Shown here: positions 1-10,920 of the stretch, piece after piece | Numbering within the stretch: the stretch's first letter is position 1 | Layout of the letters: every line of letters starts with the position of its first letter | Origin: Isochrysis galbana | Lineage: Eukaryota; Haptophyta; Isochrysidales; Isochrysidaceae | Assembly: GCA_018136815.1 (NCBI GenBank) | Contig: CM030945.1 | Location: 470,605-534,604, forward strand | Length of the DNA: 64,000 bases | Direction of reading: 5' to 3' | The notes under the pieces: model-generated | Seen by the model: only the letters and a program-made list of their open reading frames with translations | Databases searched by the model: none | What the model was told of the DNA's origin: nothing | Made by a program: the position numbers and the translations under genes

Positions 1-1550
1 GAGAGCCGCGAGATCGAGTTCTTGCAGAAGGAGCTGCGCGATCAATACTTCACAATCTCCTTTGACGGCACGACGCGCTTGGGCGAAGCTGTCAATGTGG
101 TCGCTCGATACGTCGGGCCCGACTTCAAGTGCATCAGTAACCGCTTGCTGGCTTTGCACACCACCGAGACGCACATGGATGGCGCGGGTCTCTACCGCTT
201 CCTTTCGAAGGTCCTTATGACAGATCTCCGATTGGATCTGTCGAAGATAGTCGGCATATCTCGGGACAGTTGCTCAACCAACGGTGTCGCCTGTCGAAAG
301 CTACTAGAGTTGTGCCCCAACGCCATCGACATGTTGTGCGTGTCGCACACGCTGCAGCACACCGGAGAGCATTTGAAGTTGAAAGTGGTGGAAGAGTTCT
401 TGACGCCATGGCTGACTCTCATGTCGCACACACAAGCCGCGCGCATGTTGTGGCTGAAGACATCAAGACATCCGGCGTTGCGATGAAAGGCTACTCGCGC
501 ATCCGGTGGTGGTCTCGCTGGGAAGTCATGAAGCAACTCGCCGAACATTTTGGCGTGCTCGAGGCTTTTGTGAATCGGCTCCGGCAGCATGGCATTGGAG
601 ATGCCACCACTGCAGACATGGCATCAGTTCTTCAGAATAAGAAGGATGCGCTGCAAATTGAGCTTGCTCTTGCAATGGACCTGGAGATCCTTTGCACGAC
701 AACCTACGCGCTGGAGGGCGATGGCCTGGAAATTCTTCGTGCGCACGATATGATTGAGGCGATTCGCGTCATGGGAAGGACCGTCGGCAAAGATTCCTCC
801 GACCTACCGAATGTCGCAGCATTGCTGCGGGCGCGAGCCAAGATTGCAGTCGGCATGAAGACGAAGGAATACTACGAGGCGCCTCACAATGCTTGGTTCA
901 ATGGAACGATCTCTGTCGTGGGGAACGGATCGTGGACGGTTTCCTATGAGGATGGGAGCACTCTCTCAATCACTGATGAGAATGAGGTGCGGCGGGCCAT
1001 TGACGCCGCAGGTCTTCCTGAATGGCGGCCGCTTGTTGAACAGATTGCAGGTGCATTCCAATATCTAGAAGACCGCCTGAACGACAGCTGCCAGTCGCCG
1101 TATTGGTGCAAGGAGCAACACCGCATAAGCGGCCTCCTCCGCGCGTTCAACCCGGGCTTCGCTTATGGCCGCGTTGACATGGCCTGGGTGCATGACCTTG
1201 CCTGCCTGCCTCCCTTCACAAACCTTCCTGCCATCACGCGTCAGCTGGCCCAAGAGCTTCCTGCTTACCTTGTTGCCTGTCAAGGCACGGCAATCGATCA
1301 CGCGGATCCCGAAGTCTTCGTGAAAGAAGTGCTGATGTGGTGGGCAACGAACCACACTAAGTTCCCGGCTTGGGCTGTGGCCGCAAGGATGGCCTTCTCC
1401 ATAAGCCCCAACTCAGCTTGTTGCAAGCGTGTCTTTTCCATGCTCACCTGCATGTTTGGTGCCAATCAAACGAGCTGTCTTGCCGACCAGCTGCAAGCGG
1501 CTCTCCTACTTCGTTACAATAAGGTGAAGCGGGATCGGGGTCTGTGAGCG
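1..1550 (+). pseudogene. hAT-superfamily transposase, 5'-truncated by the window and frameshifted
   Basis: The frame is open from base 1 (frame 1) to about 456, then coding continues in frame 3 to the stop at about 1547. The first part carries a DUF659-like transposase segment (FTISFDGTTR near codon 18; SRDSCSTNG; LCVSHTLQH). The second part ends with a typical hAT C-terminal dimerisation region (FPAWAVAARMAFSISPNSACCKRVFSML, then a DQLQAALLLRYNK-like end). The frame break lies exactly at a tandem AAGACATC AAGACATC (457-472). One 8-bp copy too many accounts for the whole shift, and hAT enzymes duplicate 8 bp on insertion. The start is outside the window. The C-terminus resembles the fragment inside the element at 20439-21346, so both belong to one family. 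I infer an inactive copy. Confidence 0.85.
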
Positions 1551-1902
1551 TCTGTTGTCTGTCGTGGTCTACTGCTGCTGGCTCGCTCTCCGCTCTCAAA
1601 ATGTTCCTAGTGTGTAGTAGCGTGTATCAATCAACGTGTATCGTCGGCGCTACATCTCTACATTCCTATACATCTATATCTATATATACGATGTACGATG
1701 TACGATGGGTGTGACGTGCGCAATGTGCAAGTATTATTATCAACGTATCGACGCGCATATACCCGCATACCCGCATATATGTATACATATCTACATACGC
1801 CCACATATATGTGCACATATTTCGGCTGAGATTTTGGCATATTTGGGCAAATATGTAGAACACATTTCGGTCGATTTTGTTACATATCCTGGCCTGGCCC
1901 TA
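1551..1902 (+). mobile_element. Probable right end of the hAT element
   Basis: Non-coding, AT-richer stretch after the transposase stop with repeated TATATA and CATATxTGGGCAAATATG motifs. It ends in TATCCTGGCCTGGCCCTA, which resembles the right end of the complete hAT element at 21346 (TCCTGACCCCAGCCTA). The left end is outside the window, so a target duplication cannot be tested. Boundary inferred. Confidence 0.4.
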
Positions 1903-1910
1903 GGCCGCGG

Positions 1911-1998
1911 GAGTGGGGGTGTAGAGTAGAACGCTTGCTGCGTGAAAGTAGTGGGTCCAGAGCCGCGTGTGCGCTAAGAAGATTATAAGTTTTTTCTC
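1911..1998 (+). mobile_element. 3' fragment of the retroposon family seen at 61251-62005
   Basis: The run AGTGGGGGTGTAGA, then GGTCCA, then GGCCGCGTGTGCG and a TTATAAGTTTTTTC tail matches, with substitutions, the last 90 bp of the retroposon ending at 62005. Only the 3' end is present, as expected from 5' truncation during target-primed reverse transcription. Confidence 0.55.
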
Positions 1999-2006
1999 AA
2001 TGAGGT

Positions 2007-2370
2007 ATCTCTTAAGCTTTAGAGGCGGGGGGAAGCATCCGCGAAGGTGCTTCGCGCCGCCCTCATCCTCATGGCAGGCCATGTCGGAGCTGACCCTGAG
2101 GACTTGGAGGGCGGGGAGACTGATCCAAGCCATGGTCTTGACCCCATGTGCCATGCTCCATGCTTGGAACCGGAACCGGGCAACCGGGCCAAGGTAGTGC
2201 ACCTGGCACCTGGGCTAAACCCCCAAAACCGAACAAAAACGAACGAGGAACGAGGGGGTAAAGGTGAGGAGTGTGAGGGAACGGACGTAAGGGCGATTTC
2301 AGGGGACAGGTAGAAACTGCCTGGTAGCTATGGTGAGTGTGAGCCCCGAATCTTCAGATTTTTTTTAGAT
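2007..2370 (+). mobile_element. Short retroposon with hairpin tip and T-rich tail
   Basis: Begins with a palindromic tip (CTCTTAAGCTTTAGAG, 2009-2024) followed by a G-run and a CGCGAAG/CTTCGCG hairpin, as in the other heads in the window. Ends at 2349-2368 in CGAATCTTCAGATTTTTTTT, the shared 3' end of the LINE-like family (the same end is seen reverse-complemented at 7203, 16211, 16934 and 45991). No long ORF. Probably an internally deleted non-autonomous copy. Confidence 0.5.
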
Positions 2371-2594
2371 CGTCGTAGCTTTAGTATTCACGGAACCGTA
2401 GTGCGCCGGAGGAAAGGAGTTTCCTTCCTCTGCACGATAGTGTCCGCGTTCGACTATTTTACCACCTATTTATAGTCTAGGCAGGAGGGGAGAGAGACCC
2501 GGAGAGGAAGGGGGAATAGGAGTCCCACATGAGATATGATTACAAAAGAATCAATCCGGAGAGAGATGGGAGCAAGAAAATGAGCTGTGAGCGA

Positions 2595-2765
2595 AAGGCG
2601 GAGATGATGAAGAGAGAGCAGAGAGGGGAGAGAGAGGAGAGAGAGGAGAGAGGAGAGAGAGAAGAGAGAGAGGAGGAGGGGAGGGAGGGAGAGAGGAGGA
2701 GGGGAGGGAGAGAGAGAGAGTGGGAGGAGGAGGATCTCTCGAGAGACACAGGGAGAAGGAGAGAG
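2595..2765 (+). repeat. GA-rich low-complexity tract
   Basis: Almost pure GAGAGAGG/GGAGGA purine run 50 to 220 bp upstream of the beta-galactosidase start. Purine tracts of this kind also precede other genes in the window (40654-40800). ORFs in it are low-complexity artefacts. It may be part of the promoter; nothing else supports that. Confidence 0.8.
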
Positions 2766-2816
2766 GAGAGAGCGGGAAGCGGCGGACGGGGGGGGGGGGG
2801 GGGCTGCGTGTGGGAG

Positions 2817-5800
2817 ATGGGGCACAGCGCACCGCGGCTCTCGCTGGCGGCGGACCGGTTCGTGCTCGACGGGAGGGAGCACACGGTGCGCCACACGCTG
2901 CGCGTCAACCTTCCCCCCTCACACACCCCAAACCGCTTGCGTGCGCGCCCACACAGCGGGGCAGCCCCCCCCCCTGCCCCCCTCTCTCTCCTTTCCTCTC
3001 CCTCTCTCCCTTTCTCTCTCTGGCCCGGAAGCCCCTCTCCCCCATCTCCATGAGCGCCCCTCTCCCTTTCTATCGCTCGCCCGTCTATTATTCCCTGCTC
3101 TTTCCGACTTTCCTTCCCTCTCTGCTCTCCATCTTTTCATCGCTCAAACCAACCACACCAACTGAACGCTCATCAACACGCCATGCTACAGATCCTGGCT
3201 GGGTGTATACATTACTTCCGCGTCCACCCTGATCTGTGGTCCGACCGCCTCGCGCGACTGCGATCGATGGGGCTCAACGCCATCCAGACATGTGCGCGGG
3301 ACTTTGTTGCGCCGCGTCGCGCCGGCAGGATATCCAGCTAAACACAATCTCGGCCCGCTGACGTGCCGCAGATGTCCCTTGGAATTTCCACGAAGCGGAG
3401 CGCGGAAAGATTGACTTGACCTCGCCGACTCGCGACCTCTTTCGCTTCCTACGGCTGGCACAAAACTTCGGGCTGCACGTCATCCTTCGCCCCGGGCCGT
3501 ACGTCTGTGCCGAGTTTGAATTTGGTGGGCTGCCATCGTGGCTGCTAGCTGATGGGCCGATCAAGCTACGTACCCATGCCCAGCCATACATCTCGCACGT
3601 CGATCGCTGGTGGGGGACGCTACTCCCTGCACTCAAGGCGGAGCGGCTGATGCTTGACGATGGCGGGCCGGTGTTGATGGTTCAGATCGAGAATGAGTAC
3701 GGCCACTTCGGAGATGCGAGTCGCGAGGGACCAGATCGAGCATACCTTGAGCACCTCGCCGAGCTCGCGCACAAATTCTTGGGTCGGGAGGTGACTCTCT
3801 TCACTGTGGACCCGGATGACGACGCGAAACTGGCTCGAGGGACGCTCTCAGCGGGCCAGTCTCTTTACGGGGATGAGGTGCTGACTGCGGTGGACTCGTG
3901 TGACGTGCCGGCTGACGCATGGGCAGCGCAGCGTAGGCACAACAAGATGGGCTGCTCCCCCTTCTTTTGCGCTGAGCTATGGGTAGGATGGTTCTCACAT
4001 TGGGGCGAGCCTTTGAGGCCGCACCTGGCTGCCCAGGTACGTCCTCGCATATTCGAGGCCCATGCCACGGACCACGCCTCTCCGCTTTCACGACGCGTCC
4101 ACTCGGCTACGCTTCTGAGGAATGGACTCACCTAGCTCGCTCGCACCGCTCAGGATGCGTCAACAATAGCCAAACGTATACAACGAGTACTCGATGTGAA
4201 CCGGGGTACCGGCTCCATTTCCCTCTACATGGCGCATGGCGGAACCAACTTTGAATGGTGTGAAAGCGTGCGATGCCGCCACCAAGCCTGCCACCCTGCA
4301 ATGGCATCAGTGTGTACCCCCGCATGCTAGCGCTAGTTTGGAAGCCATGGAACGTGTCTAGTTGAACTCCATATGGCTGGAAACCCGATTGTCCACGGGT
4401 GACACGGCGAGTGTCGTTCACGAAAAGTATCTGACGCCCCCTCGCTCTCACAGGTGGGCGGGCGCCAACACGGCGGACGGCATGTACTGCCCCACCACGA
4501 CATCGTACGACTATGGTGCACCAGTTGCGGAAGGCGGTGATCACGGTGTTGATGCATCCGGGGGAGACAAATACGAGGCTGTTCGCCGGGTGTTGCTTTC
4601 CCGTGCTGCTAAAGATACGCTGGGCTGCTCGGGTGTGGTGGCAAGTTTGCCTGGAAAATCGCCAGCTCCAAAAGCACAAGAAATGGCCATGCATGAAGAG
4701 AAAGTTGCCGCCGTGTTAGCGCCTTTTAGGGCGCATGCACAAGCCATCGAGTCCGGCAACAGTCACTTTGCGCAGCTCGTTCCTGGTGAGCCCGCGCTCC
4801 CCCGTCGCATCTCATCGATGATCACTGTGGATCTGCGCCAACGGTTGCCACTGATGAAGGAAGGTTGTCTCGGCGCTCTTGTTGGCAAGGGGGTAGAAGC
4901 GGAGGACGGAACTAGAGGCAAGGTTGGAAGATCAAGCAGTGCCCAAAGATCAACGCGCTGCTGCGACCCGAATCCGCCGCCAATGGAAGAACTTGGCTGC
5001 TCACAAGGATTTGTCGTGTATGAGACAACGATACCAGCAGGCGCAGGCGGCGGTCTCGCGTTGTCACGGCTCAGGGATCGGGTGCGTATCGCAAAGTCGA
5101 GCGGCTCCGCTTGCAGTGGCGGCTGACGACCTTAGTATCGGCTACTCACCCCAGCAAGTGTGAGCACCTTGCGCTCACTGCTCGTTGTCCCTTTGCGTTG
5201 CCAGGCTGTGGTGTTCGTGGATGGCGTCTATGTCGGCCGCGTCTACCGCCAGCAGGGTTGGGGCCGTGCCGATCCGCGTGGGCTGCCCCTGCCATCCTCG
5301 GTGCCCCGACTTCGTCGCCTCTCGATACTTGTCGAGAATCTGGGCCGGGTCGGCTTCGTGGACCTTCCCTGGTCGTCCCCCGCCTATACACTCGACCAAA
5401 GGAAGGGTATCCTCGGCGGCGTTCTCCTCAACGGAACGCATCTCCAAGACCAAGGCGGGGGGTGGGCGACAACCTGCCTCCCATTGGATGCAGCCCAGAT
5501 CAAACGCATCGGAGAACTCGACGCTTTGCAATGGCAAGATATCGAGGCGCTTGCAGAAGCAGCAGCGCCCCCGTCTTCGGCAATCAAAGGTCAGTCGAAG
5601 CCAGTTGGAGCGGTAGAGATGTTTCGCGGCCTCTTCACTCTCCCTGCGCGTGATGCAGGCGCCGATGCGTTCGTCTTACTGACTCACACCGGCCTTGTCC
5701 ACGGGGCCGTGTGGATCAACGGGTGGAATCTGGGAAGATTCTGGGAGAGGGAAGGGCCTCAGCATTCACTCTACGTGCCAGGCCCGCTCCTCAAGTCGGG

Positions 5801-5894
5801 CGAGAACGAAGTGCTCGTCTTCTCGGTCGATCCACTGCGCGGCGTCGCTAGGCGTGGGGGGCGGCTACAGGTGAATCGACGCCATCTAGCCTGA
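2817..5894 (+). CDS. Beta-galactosidase, glycoside hydrolase family 35
   Basis: Hydrolyses terminal beta-D-galactosyl residues; relatives of GLB1 act in lysosomes, vacuoles or outside the cell. I place six exons: 2817-2885, 3192-3291, 3372-4036, 4154-4257, 4454-5081, 5205-5894. All phases join, giving 751 residues. Family landmarks in order are ILAGCIHYFRV, NAIQTYVPWNFHE (spanning intron 2), ILRPGPYVCAEFEFGGLPSW, the acid/base Glu in QIENEYG, the nucleophile Glu in CAELWVGWFSHWGE, MAHGGTNFEWWAG (spanning intron 4), TTTSYDYGAP, the C-terminal jelly-roll motif GFVVYETTIP, and VWINGWNLGRFWEREGPQHSLYVP. Three of five donors are GTGCGY. The residues at 2817 are not a signal peptide, so a short upstream exon is possible. 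Exon 5 is long and poorly conserved between 4600 and 4980 and may hide another in-frame intron. Confidence 0.93.
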
Positions 5895-6849
5895 CAACAT
5901 TGCTTTGCACAACGGCGATCCTCTGTCTCACGCCGCATGATCGCATTCTTCCCCCTTTCCGTACGTTACACAGGTTGTTCTTTCGCCCCGAGCGAACGAT
6001 TCCCTTGGCGCGACACCCCATGAAACGATTTCTGCATCGTCTAGACAGCTCCAAGTGCGTAGCTTGCCTGCCACACACTACACACGCTCTCGGGTAGCAC
6101 ATGATTTTATTGGCATGGCACGTGCTCCTTGTTAATAATGAGGTAGCTGTGCTCATACCAGCTACACCACCAACTTGACGCCCCGGGGAGTCGGAAAGCG
6201 TGGCTTTGACACCTATGCATGATTCGTGTCGGCTTCAGATCTACAACTATGGTGCGGCATTCACCGCCTCCAAGATGGCGGCGGTCTCCGCTCGTACCGC
6301 CATTGGCTCTTCCTTCGCAAAACTTGAAGGAATCTTTTCGCTGTTTCTGAGGGCCTCGCCATCGCCACATGAAATTGACGTCTCCTCGTTCGACAGCCTC
6401 GCTTTCTTTTTAATGGTTGCGGCGATACTTGCGATCCTCCTTGGAGGCGTTCGCATAGCCGCACATGCCCGTTCGCTAGATCCTGGATGTCGGAGACGTT
6501 CCCTTAGCAATCAAGCCAACGCCCGGGTGGATACGTCGCAGGCGAACGCCTGTGCATCCACGAGGTGCCCCTTTCTCCAAGTTGCGCCGCTCGTCTGATC
6601 TACCACATCATGCGACTCAGCTCGAGCTCTCAAATATCTCTACACACCGAACGCAGCTCTTCCTAGCCGCGCGAGATGGCCTTTCCCGCGTGGAACCACG
6701 CCATAAGCAGCTCATCGTGACGCCTATGATGCCGTCTCAAGCATACGCCTTGTGCGCTCTCTCCACATTCTTAACGACAGCGTGTACCGTGGTGTTTCGA
6801 CCGCTTGTGTTTCTCTCTTTCTGTAATTACTACACCTGTGCGGTTCCCG
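5895..6849. other. Intergenic; one weak membrane ORF
   Basis: No recognisable gene. An ORF at 6200-6598 (+) could encode about 130 residues with one hydrophobic helix (LAFFLMVAAILAILLGGV), but it has no family match I know and no supporting splice structure. The rest looks like 3' flank of the beta-galactosidase gene. Confidence 0.3.
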
Positions 6850-7202
6850 CCTACTTTTATAAGTGGGGGTCAATGGGGGCCTCGCGCCCCCCTCCCTCCA
6901 TTGCGGACACCCCCGGCCCCCGGGGTGGGGCACGTACAACCAACCTTCAAAGAGGCTGCAACCTCAGGTTTGGTTGTTGTTTTGGCAACTCCCCCCATGT
7001 GGATGGTATAAGCTATAAGTGCCTCTACTGCAGGACAACAACCTCCCCCTCTTCCCTCTAGCTCAGTTTACCCTCCGCGCCTCTTGTTCCTTCCGCCACG
7101 TTCTTGACACTTCAGGTGTATGGCGTTCATATTTATTTGTGCGCGGCTTTTTGCTCAACCTTTCCTCCGCCTCCGAGGTTAGCCGCATCTTGTCCGTTTT
7201 TG
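6850..7202 (+). mobile_element. Retroposon head with hairpin tip (CCTACTT-TTAT-AAGTGGG)
   Basis: Starts with a 7-bp stem and TTAT loop, then GGTCAATGGGGGCCTCGCGCCCCCCT and GCGGACACCCCC. The same head is repeated at 63805 and, diverged, at 45549. It runs up to the A-tract at 7203, which is the tail of an element on the opposite strand. No ORF1 is evident. Confidence 0.6.
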
Positions 7203-7395
7203 AAAAAAAATCTGAAGATTCTGGGCTACACACCTACTAGTTACGGGACTCCCCTATGCTATTGACACCGCCCTTATCTTCCCTCCCTCCACCTCTTCCC
7301 CTGCCCCCCTTCTTTCCTTTCTCTTCGGTTTCCGGGGTCCGGCCTCGGTGCGCTACCTGAGGCCTGGTTCGGAGTGTGGGGTCCGGGCAGGCTTT
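7203..7395 (-). mobile_element. LINE-like 3' tail, 5'-truncated
   Basis: Read on the minus strand it ends TAGGTGTGTAGCCCAGAATC then TTCAGATTTTTTTT. The preceding about 180 bp (GCCTCAGGTAGCGCACC, GGACCCCGGAAACCGAAG, GGGGGCAGGGGAAGAGGTGG) matches the 3' untranslated part of the copies at 16211, 16934 and 45991. Only the 3' UTR is left. Confidence 0.7.
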
Positions 7396-7589
7396 TTGAT
7401 CGCTGAAGCTTTGCCGTGCGTGTCCGTCTGGCCACGGGTTGAGTGTTCGGGTGTCGTCCAGTTCGTATTTGTCCTAGTGAGTGGTATCCTTGTTACTTGT
7501 TAGTTATGTCTATGTCTCATTCTTCTTTGTTCCTTTGCTCCTTGGTCTCCTCATGTTGTATTCCTGCCCATCTAACTGAAGGTCGTAGG

Positions 7590-7800
7590 CATGAATATAT
7601 TCGTGTAAGGTACGCGCTCACAATTACAATTGAACAGCTCCCCGTGTTGCCACTGACGCATAAGACACACAGATTCGGATTCCCCATGGTCTCAAGTCCA
7701 GGTTCCAGGTTTGCAGATTTTGGTCTCGAAATTTGCGATTCGAATTTTGTTTTTGCTGTCACTATAATTGTTGTCTCGTTTAAGGTAATAAACCGGCTTG
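7590..7800 (+). repeat. Diverged copy of the SINE-like repeat at 54436 and 62006
   Basis: Shares GATTCGGATTC, TCTCAAGTCC, GTCTCGAAATT and GTTTAAGGTAA, in the same order and spacing, with 54530-54660 and with the reverse complement of 62010-62110. Substitutions are frequent, so this is the oldest of the three copies. It ends about 190 bp upstream of the SDR start codon and may form part of its promoter or 5' leader. Confidence 0.5.
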
Positions 7801-7989
7801 ACTTCGACTTCTCGTTCTGCAGTCGCTCTGCGAGACTCTCTCTGGTTCGTTTTTTTGTCGGCGGCAATCAACCAGCTCCTCCCCCCCCCCCACGGTACAA
7901 CTCCCTATCCCTCCCTTCCCGGTACAACTCCCCTCTCCCCTCCCCTCCTCTTCTCGGCTCCCCCCATCAGAAGAGGGCCATCGGCGGCG

Positions 7990-9235
7990 ATGGTGTTGGG
8001 CCTTCTCGCGTCGACTCTGCTGGCTCTCTCTCCCGCGCTGCGGCCGGCGGTAGGCGGCGGGGTGTCGCAGCTGCGTGGCGGGATGCTGGTCGCTTCGCTC
8101 AGCCGCCGCCATGCGCTCACCGCCGCCGCAGCCCTGGCACTCGGCCCCAACGTCCGTGCGTCTGCCGAGAACATCCACTCCGTCGTGGTCGCTGGAGCGA
8201 CTGGCCAGACGGGCCGGCGTGTGCTCGAGCGGTTGGCGGCAGCACCTGGATATGATGTGGTGGGCGCAGTGCGCAACGTCGACAAGGCCAAGCAGGCGCT
8301 CGCAACATCGTCCACCGTCGTGCGCGGCGCAATGCTCGACAAGGTGAGTGCAGTCGACACGTCGGCGGTTCGGTTCACTGCGCTCGACCTGCAGAAGGAC
8401 ACCGTCGACACGATGGCGAGCAAGCTGAAGGGTGCACAGTCACTCGTCATTGCCGTCGGCTTCGTCCCAGGAAATCCCTTCAAGATGGATGCGGCCGCGC
8501 ACGCCGTCGACAATGTCGGCACAGTGGCGCTCGTTGATGCGGCAAAGGCTGCTGGTGTCAAGAAGGTGGTGCTCGTCTCGTCCATCCTCACAGACGGCCC
8601 AGCGTGGGGCCAGGAGAAGTCGCCGGGCTACCAGGTGACCAACGCCTTTGGCCACGTTCTCGAGGAGAAGCTTGTCGCTGAAAAGTACCTGCGCAACTCG
8701 GGACTTGACTGGACAATTGTCAGGCCGGGTGGCCTCAAGTCGGACCCGCCCACCGGCGCCCTCTATGTACGTTAGCTACACCGCCCAGTCCTGGACCCGG
8801 GACAGATGGACTTGTGTGAATACGGGGCGATGAATAAGATGCAAAAAGCAGCTGGACCGATGCGTCCAGCATCTCATTCACCACCCTTTCATACGCTGCT
8901 CACTCAGGTATCGGGCGAGAACACCCTTAACTCTGGCGAAATCTCGCGCGACCTCGTCGCGGATGTGTGCGTCGCCGCGCTCAGCGACCCAAAGGCATCA
9001 AACAAGGTGGTTGAGATTGTCGAGTCCGCTCCTGGCAAACCAGGTGAGCCCCGCGTCCACAATAAAACGCAAGCACTGAGGGGAGTACCGCGTTCCCTAA
9101 CCAAGCCTACCGTGTGCGCGCTAGCACGAGCGACATCTGTCGCGAGGTGAAAGCCATGTCTCACAAGTGCTCTGCGTTCCGTCCTATGCCACAGGTGTGC
9201 CCACTGCCGAGTGGTTCAATGGCCTCAAGATGTAG
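7990..9235 (+). CDS. NAD(P)-binding atypical SDR, predicted thylakoid-lumen or plastid targeted
   Basis: Three exons (7990-8766, 8908-9043, 9195-9235) join in phase to give 317 residues. After the presequence, VVVAGATGQTGRRVLERL is the glycine-rich Rossmann motif (TGxxGxxG) of atypical SDRs related to NmrA/Tic62 and plant At5g02240-like proteins. Later landmarks are VVLVSSI, then GLDWTIVRPGGL, and the usual EWFNGL near the C-terminus. The N-terminus looks tripartite: a hydrophobic signal (MVLGLLASTLLALSPAL), a basic/hydroxylated stretch, then SRRHALTAAAALALGP ending in ASA, a twin-arginine-type signal. The family binds NAD(P)H and often acts in chlorophyll or photosystem maintenance; substrate unknown here. 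The start is the first ATG preceding the hydrophobic leader. Confidence 0.88.
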
Positions 9236-9733
9236 TCATGAAACATGCGGTGAGCCTCCATGCCGGGTGATATGTATATACGGTGGCGCAACCACAGCAT
9301 GAAAGGGGGAGCTCAGTGAATCGGCGGCATGTTAGTCTCGGGTTGCCTGCAGCCTAGTGTTTATGGTCGCTACAGTGACGGCTGGCGCCCGACATGTCGC
9401 TCGTGGTTCGACGTCCATGCTACGTCAAAGTCGTACTTCACGATTATGCGCGGTGTGAGGCGCTCATGCTCAAAGCGGTAGCAGCGCGCCTATATAAGCC
9501 ACGCATTGCACAATGAGTTGTAGTTGGACTGTGCCATCGTCGGTTAGAGAACGGAGCTGCCCTTACGTATAACAGCTGATAGAAACCCTACTCAAGCGAT
9601 GAGGCCTCTGCACACGGACGGTTGGGAGCCTAGGACTAAAGACGGCCATATAGAGGTGTCTGAGAGTGGTGTGAGTGCCGGAGCGCCCCCCATCGATGTC
9701 GGGGCACATCCATGAGGCTCGTCGTGTTGTACG
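9236..9733. other. Intergenic, nothing recognised
   Basis: 3' flank of the SDR gene. No ORF, structured RNA or repeat recognised. Confidence 0.4.
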
Positions 9734-9944
9734 CCTAGATGGGAAATACGTATTTACCGTATTTGGCTAGAATCTAGAGGAGCAATACACACACAATACA
9801 TAATATGTATTTGGCTGTATTTGAAGCGCGTCTTGGGTCTTGGGTTGTAGGCCTCGAATGTATTTGAAATGTATTTGGCCGGAGGCCAAATACATATGTA
9901 TTTGGCTGTATTTGCAGGCCCCAGCACCGTATTTCCCATCTAGG
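9734..9944. mobile_element. MITE-like element with 16-bp perfect inverted ends
   Basis: CCTAGATGGGAAATAC (9734-9749) is perfectly inverted at 9929-9944. The 211-bp body is AT-richer and full of TGTATTTGG motifs, also in inverted arrangement. Related ends (CCCTAG(T/A)TGGGAGATAC) occur at 19886 and 35546. No coding capacity and no clear target duplication. Confidence 0.7.
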
Positions 9945-10245
9945 GTTGTGGGTTGTACGCGCAAGCATGTTAAATATGTTAAATGTTAAAAATGCTCATT
10001 GTAAGTCAGCACTTCAACCATTTCAAAAATAAGCACTTGACGGCCGAGCTCTCTACATGAGGAGGCTTTCATGCAGTTTGAGCACCTTTTAGAAACCTAA
10101 GTCCAAAGTGCACGAGTTTATAGTGGCTACTAGAAATGGGGCACATCCATAAAGCTCATATGCCTCTAGAGAAGTTCGACTAGATTAGAGAGTATTAATT
10201 CTATGGAACGCGGGTGACATTCCCCCCTCCCATCGGAAGGCCGCC
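9945..10245. other. Intergenic upstream of 10246
   Basis: No repeat or gene recognised; would contain the promoter of the gene at 10246. Confidence 0.35.
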
Positions 10246-10920
10246 ATGCTGCTGCTGCTGCTGCTGCTGCTCTCTGCCGCGGCCGGCGTGACGAGTGCCA
10301 TGTTGCCCCGCGGTCACTCTGCGGCATGTGGGACGCAGCGCTCTTCCAGCACTGTGATGATGCGCGGTCCGTTCCGCCGCCAGCCTCCCCGAGAGGTGAT
10401 GGAGAGAATGGTGCCCGGCTGGCGAAAGGAATATGTCGGCACGCAGCAGGAAATTGCGGAGATGTGGCTTGCGTTCGAGGAGGTATACGGTGGGCGAGAG
10501 AGGGCACTCATGGCCTGGCGCAAGAATGGTCTTGTGCTCAAGCCGACCATCAACTCGCCCCAGACCATTCGCGGCGCCCATCGTGCGCTTGTCGAACTCT
10601 TCGGCAAGGCAGGGGCAGCAGAGATCATAGACATGCACCCAGGCGTTCTGGCGTGCGACCCAGTGTCGCTCGCCCAGACGGACAAGCAAGAGATCAAGAG
10701 AACGGCACAAATGGTGGCCAGCGTCGATTCGCTTCCGGAGGAAGTCAAAGCTGCGATTCCGACCATCACCCTCTTTCTCCTCGTTGGTATCGTTGGCACG
10801 CGTGTTGTGCAGTGTGGCAACGGCATGTGCGATGACGCGACGTCATGGCTCCCAGATGGAGGTCTGGGACCAGCGCTGCTGCGCTTTATTTCCGACCAGT
10901 GGTCGACCACCGCGAGATGA
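10246..10920 (+). CDS. Conserved algal-type plastid/membrane protein of unknown function
   Basis: Single exon, 224 residues. The leader is a run of leucines written by a (CTG)n microsatellite, followed by SAAAGVTSA, which looks like a signal peptide. A Ser/Arg/Pro-rich stretch follows, as in secondary-plastid presequences. The body has two related blocks (MWLAFEEVYGGRERALMAWRKN and ALVELFGKAGAAEIIDMHPGVL) resembling helical repeats seen in many algal hypothetical proteins and loosely mTERF-like repeats. Near the end is one hydrophobic helix (IPTITLFLLVGIVGTRVV). I know this architecture from algal genomes but not its function. The (CTG)n tract means the leader length may vary between strains. 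Confidence 0.7.
   Translation: MLLLLLLLLSAAAGVTSAMLPRGHSAACGTQRSSSTVMMRGPFRRQPPREVMERMVPGWRKEYVGTQQEIAEMWLAFEEVYGGRERALMAWRKNGLVLKPTINSPQTIRGAHRALVELFGKAGAAEIIDMHPGVLACDPVSLAQTDKQEIKRTAQMVASVDSLPEEVKAAIPTITLFLLVGIVGTRVVQCGNGMCDDATSWLPDGGLGPALLRFISDQWSTTAR

Noticed and set aside
2466..3232. Several overlapping long ORFs on both strands upstream of and inside the first beta-galactosidase intron
   Set aside because: All are in GA/CT low-complexity DNA; only the 69-bp exon at 2817 has family support.
6850..7395. Single twin-primed (5'-inverted) LINE insertion
   Set aside because: The opposed head lies beyond the 3' tail of the minus-strand copy, whereas twin priming puts the inversion on the 5' side; two separate insertions fit better.
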